This document shows positions 9,055 to 17,317 of a stretch of DNA of 64,000 nucleotides, in pieces (position 1 is the first letter of the stretch; each line of letters opens with the position of its first letter). The position numbers and the translations under genes are program-made. Location: NCBI GenBank assembly GCA_964571595.1, contig CAZNCJ010000003.1:1-64000 (forward strand), read 5' to 3'. The notes below the pieces were generated by a model. That model did no database searches. It worked only from the letters and a program-made list of their open reading frames with translations, and was not told where the DNA came from. This DNA comes from CALCKU01 sp964571595. Lineage in GTDB: Bacteria > Pseudomonadota > Alphaproteobacteria > Caulobacterales > Maricaulaceae.

Positions 9055-10632
9055 CTATTCTGCTGCGATAAAGGCTTCGGTTTTTTTGCTCACGCCTAAT
9101 GTAGCCGGTGACGGGGTTTGTAATATTGGGTTTGTCGCGGGTGTAGACTTTTGAGCAGTTTTAAGCTGCCACGTTTCCAGGGCCGTTGAAAATCCAATAT
9201 AGAAAAAGCCAATTGCAAATAAAGTGAGGAAAGGCACAACCAACCAATATTCTTTAGAGACCGCCCAGAATAAAAATCCGAGATAAAGCGTACCTAATCC
9301 AATCTCGAGGTAATTAGCCCAAGTTTGACTATGGGTGCGGTAGGCCGATTTTTGGCCGGCATTATCATGCTGGTCGCCAGATTTTGGTGTCCGCACAAAG
9401 CCCGTCTTATATCCAACCAAGGCTTCAATGACAGCCCGGCCATTATTCACGCCCAGCCCGATTGAGGTTGCCAGCAAAGCCGGCATGATGAGCAACTTAT
9501 CGACAAGCCTTCCGTAAAGACGTTTTTGAGAACTCAAGAAAAACCACGCATGGCTCAAACTGGCAAAGGCAAATATTGGCAGGTCAAGCCAGATCAAAAA
9601 ATTCGGCTCCATTTGCTCGCGGATATGCACGGTCGGCAGGAGGAAAAACAGGCTATCCACAAACATAAGAAGATATGAAATATTTCCTGTAAGGTGAAAA
9701 CTGGCCTCGACCTTTACACGCGCCGGAATATCAGCTCTCCATATTGCGGGGAGCAATTTAGTCATGACTTCTATCGCGCCCTTAGCCCAACGATGTTGCT
9801 GGCTTTTGAAAGCCTTCATACCTTCAGGAATTTCACTTGGACACGGAATGTCAGGACGATAGATAAACTCCCAGCCTTTCATTTGCGCTCTATAGCTCAG
9901 ATCTGTGTCCTCTGTGAGCGTATCCGCGCGCCATCCACCGGCGTCAATAATGGCCTCTTTGCGCCAAATCCCAGCCGTGCCATTGAAATTAAAAAATGCA
10001 CCCATGCGGTAGCGCGTCATTTGCTCAATACCAAAATGAGCGTCCAACATAATCGCTTGCAAGCGGGTCAGCATATTGCGGTCTGTATTTAAATGACTCC
10101 ATCTGGCTTGAACAAGCCCGATTTTCTTATGCGTAAAATAAGGCAATGTGCTTTTGAGAAAGTCGGGCTGCGGGATGAAATCAGCGTCAAAAATCGCGAT
10201 AAACTCACCCTTAACCGCCTCCATGACATCCGCCAGAGCCCCCGCCTTATAACCTTGGCGGCTTTCGCGTCTGACATGGCTGATATCAAAACCGCGGCTC
10301 TGATAATAGGCCACTTTACGGGCAACTATATCGACACTTTCATCATCTGAATCGTCGATTATTTGAATTTGGAGTTTATCCTTTGGATAATCAAAACGCG
10401 CAATGGCATCAATAATACGCTCGGCCACAAATTTCTCATTATACATGGGGGCCTGAACCGTAACATGAGGGAAGTCTGTTATAGGGCCAGGTTGAGAGCC
10501 TTCATTAATAATACCTGCGTCCAGAAAGCGGCTGGCTTTTAAGCTATGATAAACACGGTGAGCCCCATAAAGGCATAAAACCGATATGAGGCTGTAATGT
10601 ATCAGCAATATAAGGAAGGCTCCCAGTGACAT
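9055..10632 (-). CDS. CesA-like family 2 glycosyltransferase (processive)
   Basis: Predicted inner-membrane synthase that polymerises a sugar from a nucleotide-sugar donor. An N-terminal helix precedes the GT2 catalytic domain: QAPMYNE start, the DD pair (IIDDSDDES), the DxD motif FDADF, TEDTD and QQHRW, all in order and intact. This D, DxD, D, QxxRW set marks processive beta-glycan synthases such as cellulose or glucomannan synthases. The C-terminal half has about four to six membrane helices. No PilZ domain, BcsB or BcsC homologue is present, so this is not a standard bacterial cellulose operon. The gene starts 11 bases after the outer-membrane protein gene and runs into the GT-C gene. Confidence 0.85.
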   Translation of the reverse strand: MSLGAFLILLIHYSLISVLCLYGAHRVYHSLKASRFLDAGIINEGSQPGPITDFPHVTVQAPMYNEKFVAERIIDAIARFDYPKDKLQIQIIDDSDDESVDIVARKVAYYQSRGFDISHVRRESRQGYKAGALADVMEAVKGEFIAIFDADFIPQPDFLKSTLPYFTHKKIGLVQARWSHLNTDRNMLTRLQAIMLDAHFGIEQMTRYRMGAFFNFNGTAGIWRKEAIIDAGGWRADTLTEDTDLSYRAQMKGWEFIYRPDIPCPSEIPEGMKAFKSQQHRWAKGAIEVMTKLLPAIWRADIPARVKVEASFHLTGNISYLLMFVDSLFFLLPTVHIREQMEPNFLIWLDLPIFAFASLSHAWFFLSSQKRLYGRLVDKLLIMPALLATSIGLGVNNGRAVIEALVGYKTGFVRTPKSGDQHDNAGQKSAYRTHSQTWANYLEIGLGTLYLGFLFWAVSKEYWLVVPFLTLFAIGFFYIGFSTALETWQLKTAQKSTPATNPILQTPSPATLGVSKKTEAFIAAE

Positions 10633-10643
10633 ATATCAGGGTC

Positions 10644-11465
10644 CTAAAATGTCTGAACAATTGCGAATTGTATATTTGTGCCCCGCAGCGTGTTCTCGCC
10701 GTAAATCGCGGTTGTACCCGTGATCTCAGCAGCAAATCTATCATTGAATTTATACCCTGCCGTATATTCAACGCGACCAAGATCAAACTCCAAAGGAAGT
10801 TGCGGGTTTAAAGCTGCAGCGGCCAGCCCTGTATCATCTAGGTCCGTACTGCCCGCAGCATGAATACCGTCTAGCTTTGTGCGCAAATAGGTTTTTTCAT
10901 TTACGTCAATACCGTATTCTACGAGAAATCTAAACTCATCAACAGGGTCCTCAGTCCGCACGCGGTAACCGACTTCCAGCCCGCCATAACCAAGTTTGCC
11001 GAAAGACTTACCAAAGAGCAATTTGCCTTCAAAGTCTTCCTGACCATTACCGAGTGGTAACTCGGCATCCTCGCTATAAAGATAAGGCGCTTTAAACAGG
11101 CCTTGAACGGAAACAATAACTGGGCCGTCAATCAGCCGGTAACGCAAACCGACATCAACATCACCAATACCCGTACCCGACGTATCCACACCGTCACTTG
11201 TATTTTGAAGATTTGCTAGAGAGCCGGTTGCAAAAAATGTCAGATTATCCTGAATACCATGTTCCCAATACACATTGAAATTTGTATTTTGAAAGTTTTC
11301 AAATCCGTTTTCCGGGCCGAAGCGATTGCTGGTTTCAAAAAAGTTGACCGCGCCTTTAAGATAGCTGTCTCCTTTTTTCGCTGTCCAAGCGCCTGCTGAG
11401 GCGGTCATCGGCATAGCTGCCACTAAAGTCATGAGGGAAGTAATTGTAAGTAGTTTTTTTGTCAT
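10644..11465 (-). CDS. Putative outer-membrane beta-barrel protein
   Basis: Unrecognised 273-residue exported protein. It has a Sec signal peptide cleaved at about ASA-GAW. The mature part alternates polar and aromatic residues in short amphipathic strands (for example GLRYRL, GLEVGYRVR, VEYTAGYKF) and ends in phenylalanine (VQTF), the usual barrel end. The general look is of the porin-like MetA/phenol-pathway outer-membrane family. It is first in a unit with the GT2 and GT-C glycosyltransferases, with 11 bases to the next gene, and GAGAG precedes the ATG. A role in export or anchoring of the glycan is inferred from position only. Confidence 0.65.
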   Translation of the reverse strand: MTKKLLTITSLMTLVAAMPMTASAGAWTAKKGDSYLKGAVNFFETSNRFGPENGFENFQNTNFNVYWEHGIQDNLTFFATGSLANLQNTSDGVDTSGTGIGDVDVGLRYRLIDGPVIVSVQGLFKAPYLYSEDAELPLGNGQEDFEGKLLFGKSFGKLGYGGLEVGYRVRTEDPVDEFRFLVEYGIDVNEKTYLRTKLDGIHAAGSTDLDDTGLAAAALNPQLPLEFDLGRVEYTAGYKFNDRFAAEITGTTAIYGENTLRGTNIQFAIVQTF

Positions 11466-11766
11466 TGTTATCTCTCTTAAAAATTTACCTCTTCTGACTT
11501 ACAGAACTGATCCGAATTTAAAAATTCACAATGGAGCGCATCCAATTCACGAAAACGTCACTCATTTTCACGAAGTTATCACGGAGTTGAATAAAGAGAG
11601 TATTTTATGGCGTATACCATTATAGAGGGTAGTCTCTTAAGGGGGCGAGGCTCATGCCCCGGGCAAATCCCAAACACGCCTTCACAGTGAAACAGGACTA
11701 CAAATGCGCAAAGATCTCGCGCAAATAAACTCCAGCCAGTACGTTAAAATAAATAAGGGCCACACA

Positions 11767-11778
11767 TAACATATGTTA
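11767..11778. promoter_or_regulatory. 12-bp palindrome, possible operator
   Basis: TAACATATGTTA is a perfect 12-bp palindrome. Short dyads of this sort are typical operator cores. A LuxR-type regulator is encoded about 500 bases away, but the dyad lies downstream of that gene's transcript, so a direct link is only a suggestion. Confidence 0.3.
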
Positions 11779-11791
11779 CATGCTGACCCTT

Positions 11792-11820
11792 TAAGATTTA
11801 ATCCAGTAAGATTTAATCCA
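11792..11820. repeat. Tandem 15-bp direct repeat (two copies)
   Basis: TAAGATTTAATCCA occurs at 11792-11805 and again at 11807-11820, an exact tandem pair with a period of 15 bases. It sits about 50 bases after the stop of the minus-strand orphan gene. It looks like a recent slippage duplication; a binding site is the alternative. Confidence 0.7.
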
Positions 11821-11870
11821 ATCTGATAACAATCCGGTTATGGACTGTCATATATATCGCGCTTTATAAT

Positions 11871-12161
11871 TTAACGCGCTTTATTAATTTCCTTAGACAG
11901 AATGTAAGCTATCATTTGTTCAAGTAATTTCTCGGCACACCCTTGTGTGCGTGCATCCGCTAACAACTGGTCTAAATCTGTATTTACAAATTTTTGAGAC
12001 AAGCCATATTGCGCATCCATACCCCCCTCGGGAAAAACTTTCTGTCTTTCTGTTTCGTCAATGTGATCGAATAAATTATAAAATGATTGAGCTATATTGG
12101 AATGTAATTTGTCCTCTTCTATGATTACACCCACTTTATCTTCACCCACCGTAATATTCAT
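11871..12161 (-). CDS. Hypothetical small protein next to LuxR regulator
   Basis: Unrecognised 96-residue soluble protein with no signal peptide or membrane segment. It is acidic in the first half and predicted mostly helical after residue 20 (for example LDQLLADARTQG). Coding is supported by the GGGGG ribosome site 6-7 bases before the ATG and by ordinary amino-acid composition. It follows the LuxR-type gene on the same strand after a 109-base gap. Possibly a partner or target of that regulator; no function can be assigned. Confidence 0.55.
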   Translation of the reverse strand: MNITVGEDKVGVIIEEDKLHSNIAQSFYNLFDHIDETERQKVFPEGGMDAQYGLSQKFVNTDLDQLLADARTQGCAEKLLEQMIAYILSKEINKAR

Positions 12162-12270
12162 GTGTAAACCCCCAACAGTTACCTATGTTTACATCTTCTG
12201 AGATACAGAAAATCCTTTATGTGATTTAACTCACAAAAAATAAATTCGTATACTCTACTTTTGGCTACCT

Positions 12271-13008
12271 TTAGGGTAAGATTTGACCAGACTTGATGGC
12301 TAAAACTGAGGCATGAACGCGATTAGAGGCCTGTAATTTATTTTGGATATTCTGCATGTGTTTTTTGATCGCACCTTCAGATATCTTATAAATTTGAGCG
12401 ATTTCCCAATTGGTTTTTCCGGCGGCCACAAGGGTGAGAACTTCCACTTCGCGTTTGGTTAAACGCACACAGTCATTTTCCTTATCAGTGCCTGATAACC
12501 TCAATATACAATTATGGCTATAAATGCAGGCCAGCTCTATTAAGGCAATAGTGTCTACGCCGAGCGATTGAGGGTTAGGGTGGGCCATTGAAAACAAAGT
12601 CTTTTGCAATCCCCCCGCTTTGGAGGAAACGGCTAAGCCTTCCTTCATAGCATATTGCACATGCATTTCAGAAATTTCCTGGCTATATGTTGAAGCGTGT
12701 TTAAGGGCGTCTGACCAAAAAAAGCTCCCATCATATTGCATAGCATATTTGACTATTGGGTCATGCAATATCATATTTTTTTCAAACCATAAGGTCAGTA
12801 TCTCTTTCAGGAGATCAGATTTTATAAAATTCTCATTTGTAGGTGTGTTGATGTCCAGATTTGCAATCATTCCCAGTGTTAAACTCTGAAAACCAAATAG
12901 GCGGGTAAATTTTTGCAATATTTCAAACACACCCTCTCGTGTTTTGGAATTTTGCAGATCTTCAACATAGCCAAGCAAGTCAGAGATCTGCTGACTTTTC
13001 TGGATCAA
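12271..13008 (-). CDS. LuxR-type regulator with autoinducer-binding-like domain
   Basis: Predicted quorum-sensing-type transcription factor. Residues about 15-160 resemble the autoinducer-binding domain: W74, D83-P84 and W98 fall at positions matching conserved TraR/LuxR ligand-pocket residues, and G124 is also kept. The classic tyrosine four residues after the first tryptophan is not obvious, so ligand specificity may differ. The C-terminal HTH (about 183-245) has LTKREVEVLTLVAAGKTN and EGAIKKHMQNIQNKL. No LuxI synthase lies in the window, which makes it a LuxR solo as far as can be seen. The start is TTG at 13008 with a poor ribosome site, so the true start is uncertain. Confidence 0.82.
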   Translation of the reverse strand: MIQKSQQISDLLGYVEDLQNSKTREGVFEILQKFTRLFGFQSLTLGMIANLDINTPTNENFIKSDLLKEILTLWFEKNMILHDPIVKYAMQYDGSFFWSDALKHASTYSQEISEMHVQYAMKEGLAVSSKAGGLQKTLFSMAHPNPQSLGVDTIALIELACIYSHNCILRLSGTDKENDCVRLTKREVEVLTLVAAGKTNWEIAQIYKISEGAIKKHMQNIQNKLQASNRVHASVLAIKSGQILP

Positions 13009-13285
13009 TTCAGTGTTATGATTAAATTCTTTGTTGATTTTTTTATATCCTGTTTAATTTGCCGCTAAAGTATAGCCTTAGACCCGATAATCAGCACCTA
13101 GCAAAATAGTTACAGATATGATTATTACGCGCAAATAATATGAAATAACTTTTCCGTTAAACCCTTAATTTTAAAGACAAAATACACCTCATAAGTGTGC
13201 CGAGGACCCAACACACCCCAATTGTGATATCTATCAATATAGCTTCTGTTATGACCTGTCTGGTTAAATAACATGCGCGTAAACA

Positions 13286-15067
13286 TTATGTGGGCGCCAT
13301 GTCCTGATCTGCTACGCCGTGGAGCGAGCGCCGACCTGGGATACGAATATCTTCTACAAGACTTTGAATATCATGGGGCGGCGCGGGTGTAACAAGCGCG
13401 GCGCAGACACCCATAGCTGTGGCGACCCACATAAAGACAAACCCAATCCCTTCGGGCGAAACCCCCATAAACCACTGATCTGGCGTTCCGCCGCCAAATT
13501 TGAAGTAATAAATATAGCTAAAGGTGGAAATCAGGCCGACCAACATGGCAGTAATCGCACCTTCCTTATTCATACGTTTCCAGAAAATGCCTAAAAATAT
13601 AACCGGAAAGAGCGAGGCCGCAGCAAGCCCGAAAGCAAAGGCCACAACTTGAGCCACAAAGGGGAGCTGCGTGGCGTAAATGCCTAACAGGCCCGCACAA
13701 ATAACAGCCGCAGCGGCGGCAATACGGGCTGCGCGCATTTCCTGTTTTTCGCTCATATCCGGTTTGAAAGTGCGTTTGAGAAGGTCGTGTGAGACGGCAG
13801 AGCTTATCACCATTAAAAGACCCGCCGCCGTTGAGAGCGCCGCCGCAAGTCCGCCTGCTACGACAAGCCCGACAACCCATCCCGGCAATTTAGCAATTTG
13901 TGGATTAGCCAGAACGAAAATATCGCGATTGGGCACGACTTCATTTTGCAAACCATCAGCTGCATTCGGCCCTCTATATTGCATTATGCCGTCCCCGTTC
14001 AGGTCCTCATATTTTAACAATCCCGTCTTCTCCCAATCTTTATACCAGACGGGAACAGGCTTGCCGCCATCCGCTTCAATCTGGGCGGCGCGGTCTGCAT
14101 AGTTTTCGCCGTCCTCTATATAAACGGCCTCATTGACCGTCTCGACAAAGTTCATACGCGCAAAAGCACCCACTGCTGGGGCAACTGTGTAAAGACAGGC
14201 TATAAACATTAACGCCCAACCCGCTGACTTACGCGCAGCTTGTGCTGAACTGACGGTGAAAAAGCGAATAATGACATGGGGCAAACCTGCCGTTCCAAAC
14301 ATCAGGGCGGCCGTTATACAAAACACATCGATTTTGGACTTGGTCGTTGAGGTATATTCCGTAAAGCCGAGATCCGTCACTACATTATTGAGCTTGGCCA
14401 ACATGCTGACATCTGTCCCTGCGGCCTGACCAATAAACCCAAGCTGGGGGATGGGATTTCCTGTAATGGCCAGCGACATAAAAATAGCAGGCACAGTATA
14501 GGCAAAAATAAGAACTACATATTGCGCGACCTGTGTGTAGGTGATCCCCTTCATGCCGCCCAGAACCGCATAGATAAACACAATCGCCATGCCGATCAGA
14601 ATACCGATATTAAACGGCACGCCTAAAAAGCCTGAAAAGGCAACCCCCACACCCTTCATCTGTCCGGCAATATAGGTAAAGGACACAAATAAAGCACAGA
14701 TCACGGCTATAAGACGTGCAAGTTTAGAATAATAACGATCACCAACAAAATCCGGGACGGTAAACTTTCCGAACTCTCTTAAAAAAGGTGCCAGCAATAA
14801 AGCCAAGAGCACATAGCCGCCCGTCCAGCCCATAAGATAGACCGAGCCGCCATAACCTAAAAAGGCAATCAAGCCTGCCATGGATAAAAATGACGCTGCA
14901 CTCATCCAGTCGGCGGCTGTGGCCATGCCATTTATGACGGGATGTACGTCATGACCGGCGACGTAAAATTCTTTGGTTGAACCGGCGCGCGACCAGATCG
15001 CAATACCGATATACAGACCAAAGGTCAGAATGACGAAAAAATATGTCCAGAAAGTCTGATCCACCAC
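13286..15067 (-). CDS. Sodium:solute symporter, large subunit (SSS, VC_2705 type)
   Basis: Predicted Na+-coupled symporter of the inner membrane, in the subfamily whose members accept acetate or other small carboxylates. The 593-residue protein has about 13 hydrophobic helices. Family segments include GMATAADWMSAASFLS near residue 50 and GLAAALSTAAGLL near 400, the latter a sodium-site-like serine/threonine stretch. A soluble insert between about 320 and 385 contains a DLNGDG-like acidic segment, seen in this subfamily. The GTG start at 15067 lies one base after the stop of the DUF4212 gene, indicating strict co-expression. Substrate is not determined by sequence. Confidence 0.87.
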   Translation of the reverse strand: MVDQTFWTYFFVILTFGLYIGIAIWSRAGSTKEFYVAGHDVHPVINGMATAADWMSAASFLSMAGLIAFLGYGGSVYLMGWTGGYVLLALLLAPFLREFGKFTVPDFVGDRYYSKLARLIAVICALFVSFTYIAGQMKGVGVAFSGFLGVPFNIGILIGMAIVFIYAVLGGMKGITYTQVAQYVVLIFAYTVPAIFMSLAITGNPIPQLGFIGQAAGTDVSMLAKLNNVVTDLGFTEYTSTTKSKIDVFCITAALMFGTAGLPHVIIRFFTVSSAQAARKSAGWALMFIACLYTVAPAVGAFARMNFVETVNEAVYIEDGENYADRAAQIEADGGKPVPVWYKDWEKTGLLKYEDLNGDGIMQYRGPNAADGLQNEVVPNRDIFVLANPQIAKLPGWVVGLVVAGGLAAALSTAAGLLMVISSAVSHDLLKRTFKPDMSEKQEMRAARIAAAAAVICAGLLGIYATQLPFVAQVVAFAFGLAAASLFPVIFLGIFWKRMNKEGAITAMLVGLISTFSYIYYFKFGGGTPDQWFMGVSPEGIGFVFMWVATAMGVCAALVTPAPPHDIQSLVEDIRIPGRRSLHGVADQDMAPT

Positions 15068-15068
15068 C

Positions 15069-15347
15069 CTACCCCTTTATACCGAACGTCTTTTCATATT
15101 GGGTCATTTTGCGGCAATAGATAACGATCAGTATTAAGAAGACATAGATCGAACCATTTTGGGCAAACCAGAAACCCAGCGGCGCGCCTCCGATTGAAAA
15201 ATTATCCAGAGCCTCTCTGAATAATATCCCAGCCCCGTAAGAGACAAGAAACCAGATGATTAATAAACTAACCGTCAGCCTAAGCGTTGCCTTCCAATAG
15301 CCTTTGGCATCCTCTGTGGTGACATCTTGTTCTGTCTGTGTAGCCAA
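15069..15347 (-). CDS. DUF4212 symporter small subunit
   Basis: Small inner-membrane protein (92 residues, two hydrophobic helices at about 20-45 and 58-80) of the DUF4212 family, which regularly accompanies VC_2705-type sodium symporters. It is probably a structural or regulatory partner of the large subunit. YWKATLRL and the segment GAPLGFWFAQNGSIYVF are family-typical. The start is TTG at 15347 preceded by GGAGAGG, a strong ribosome site that decides the start. One base separates it from the large-subunit gene. Confidence 0.87.
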   Translation of the reverse strand: MATQTEQDVTTEDAKGYWKATLRLTVSLLIIWFLVSYGAGILFREALDNFSIGGAPLGFWFAQNGSIYVFLILIVIYCRKMTQYEKTFGIKG

Positions 15348-15463
15348 AATCCTCTCCCTAAATCTTGTTCTGATAAGTGAGCATATCTCGAAAGACCCGC
15401 TTCATTATTTTAAACCAAGACTAGACCCCCATTTTTGTTTTTGCAAACCTTGAGACATCAAAG

Positions 15464-15649
15464 CTACCCCGCCTTATAAAGCTTCCAGCCAATCCGAAAG
15501 AGAAAGCCCGCCAGGAGAAATCCGCCCATAATATAAAGCTCAAACAGGCCAAGGCCCGGCTCGCGTAAAGCTTCCAGTCCGCGCATGAAAAATATAGCGC
15601 CGACCAAAAGGGCCATGGACATAAAAAGATGGGCTTTCATATATCTCAT
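15464..15649 (-). CDS. Small membrane protein, hypothetical
   Basis: A 61-residue protein with two hydrophobic segments (about 5-25 and 36-55) and a short basic C-terminus. No family recognised. It lies on the same strand as, and upstream of, the symporter pair with a 116-base gap. Start could be the ATG at 15649 or the one at 15640. Confidence 0.5.
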   Translation of the reverse strand: MRYMKAHLFMSMALLVGAIFFMRGLEALREPGLGLFELYIMGGFLLAGFLFRIGWKLYKAG

Positions 15650-15685
15650 TTTTCGTATGAAACCTACAGCGTCAAGTATTTCATC

Positions 15686-15713
15686 CCATAGGCTTTAATC
15701 CATAGGCTTTAAT
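15686..15713. repeat. Tandem 14-bp direct repeat (two copies)
   Basis: CCATAGGCTTTAAT is repeated exactly head-to-tail at 15686-15699 and 15700-15713. It lies between the CaiB-family gene and the small membrane protein gene. It resembles the 15-bp tandem pair near 11.8 kb in size and copy number but not in sequence. Confidence 0.75.
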
Positions 15714-15800
15714 TATCGTGGCCCATTACCGCCTGGCCGTGCTGGCAATGTGGATATTATGACGGCGGCAGGAAAAGCCATATCTGAAGCTAAGGCCCAA

Positions 15801-17006
15801 TTAGACGATATGGCTTGAACGGAGTTTGGCGATTTGCTCTGGCGTGAGATCGAGTAATTCCGTGAGAACCTCCTCAGTATGCGAACCCAATGTCTCTGGG
15901 CCGCACCATCTGACCTCGCCTTGTGTCTTTGACATTTTAGGAAAAATATTTTGCATCTTCACAGATCCAAATTGTTCACTATCCACATCTATCAAGGACT
16001 GGCGCGCAACATATTGTGGATCATCCAGCATGTCTTGGGCGCGGTACACTTTGCCCACAGGCACAGCATGGGCGACCATAACCGCATCAATTTCAGCCAT
16101 TGTTCTAGAACTGGCCCAGTCATTTATTATCTCGTCCAGTTCAATTTGATTTTCCCCGCGCGCCGTATGGGTGAAGTATTTAGGATCGTCTTTAAGCTCC
16201 GGCATGTCCATAGCCTGACAGAGGCGCGCAAATATTGTGTCCTGATTAGCAGCAATAATAATCATACCATCACTGGCATCATAGACATTAGACGGCGCAA
16301 TAGCGGGCAGATATGAGCCTGATCTTTCGCGGGTAAAGCCCTCTACAGTATATTCAGGCACAAGGCTTTCCATAACGGTAAGCACAGATTCGTAAATACT
16401 GACATCAATGACTTGGCCCTCACCTGTTTTTTCTCTGTGGTGAAGGGCTGATAACGCTCCTATTGTAGCATAGGTCGCGGTGAGTGTATCCCCCAGAGAA
16501 ATACCCGCCCGGCTTGGCTTCATATCCGGATTTCCGATTATATATCTCAACCCGCCCATGGCCTCGCCCACAGAAGCATAACCCGGCCTCTTGGCATATG
16601 GGCCTGTTTGGCCAAAACCTGACACACGTATCATGATAATTTTTGGATTGATCTTTTTAAGGGTTTCGTAATCAAGGCCCCATTTTTCCATCGTGCCGGG
16701 ACGAAAATTTTCCAGAACAAAATCGGCATCTTTCACCAATTCACGGACGATGTCCTGACCTTCCTTTTCGCGTAAATTTGCCGTTATGCATCTTTTATTA
16801 CGCGCACAGATTTTCCAGAAAAGCGGATAGCCATCACGCCCCCAAGCGCGCAAAGGATCACCTTGGCCAGGCGGTTCAACCTTTATGACATCTGCGCCCA
16901 TATCCGCGAATAATTGCCCGCAAAACGGCGCGGCAATAAGCTGTCCCATTTCAATGACACGAATATCGGTAAGCGGGCCTTTTCGACCATTGGGTTTTGT
17001 CGACAT
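15801..17006 (-). CDS. CaiB/BaiF family III CoA transferase
   Basis: Predicted class III CoA transferase, which exchanges CoA between an acyl-CoA and a carboxylic acid through an aspartyl-anhydride intermediate. The family core is complete: VIEMGQLIAAPFCG at 17-30, VIKVEPPGQGDPLR at about 40-53, VLENFRPGTMEKWGL at about 97-111, and the catalytic aspartate D173 in ISLGDT. At 401 residues it is full length. GAGGACC lies about 6 bases before the ATG. It stands alone, so the substrate (carnitine, formate/oxalate, bile acid or branched acid in known relatives) is open. Confidence 0.87.
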   Translation of the reverse strand: MSTKPNGRKGPLTDIRVIEMGQLIAAPFCGQLFADMGADVIKVEPPGQGDPLRAWGRDGYPLFWKICARNKRCITANLREKEGQDIVRELVKDADFVLENFRPGTMEKWGLDYETLKKINPKIIMIRVSGFGQTGPYAKRPGYASVGEAMGGLRYIIGNPDMKPSRAGISLGDTLTATYATIGALSALHHREKTGEGQVIDVSIYESVLTVMESLVPEYTVEGFTRERSGSYLPAIAPSNVYDASDGMIIIAANQDTIFARLCQAMDMPELKDDPKYFTHTARGENQIELDEIINDWASSRTMAEIDAVMVAHAVPVGKVYRAQDMLDDPQYVARQSLIDVDSEQFGSVKMQNIFPKMSKTQGEVRWCGPETLGSHTEEVLTELLDLTPEQIAKLRSSHIV

Positions 17007-17317
17007 TTTAAAGGTCCTCCTCTTACTTTATACTTATTTCGTTTCTGGAAAGTCGCAAGCGCGACAGACATAGCCCGAAAATTGTTTGCCCATTTTTCAA
17101 AAGCCAATACTCACTATGCCTTAAACAGCGTCTAGTTTGTAGACGCGCCAATGTCTAATCATCTCAGGATGTTTTTGCAAGACTGGGAAGATATATATTG
17201 TAAAATATTTATACAATTATACAAATAAAGATGTCATCACGCGCATAAGGCTATGCGCTCACCACGCAGTAAAACATGTAATAGAGGCTAGGATGACTAA
17301 AGATAAACGTCGCGTTG
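17007..17317. other. Intergenic region between hybrid kinase and CaiB gene
   Basis: These 311 bases hold the presumed promoter of the minus-strand CoA-transferase gene and an AT-rich stretch around 17190-17230. A small dyad (GCGCAT at 17241-17246 and ATGCGC at 17253-17258, 6-base loop) follows the hybrid kinase's upstream neighbour side but has no T-run. No gene seen. Confidence 0.4.

Larger units (their letters stand above)
11466..11870. other. Intergenic region with repeats
   Basis: These 405 bases lie upstream of the minus-strand outer-membrane protein gene and downstream of the minus-strand 96-residue orphan. They hold a perfect 12-bp palindrome (11767-11778) and a tandem duplication (11792-11820), listed separately. 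I see no convincing gene; short open frames here lack good ribosome sites and family-like composition. The glycan-unit promoter should lie near 11470-11560. Confidence 0.4.

Noticed and set aside
17241..17258. Terminator near 17.25 kb
   Set aside because: GCGCAT/ATGCGC dyad has no adjacent T-run on either strand.
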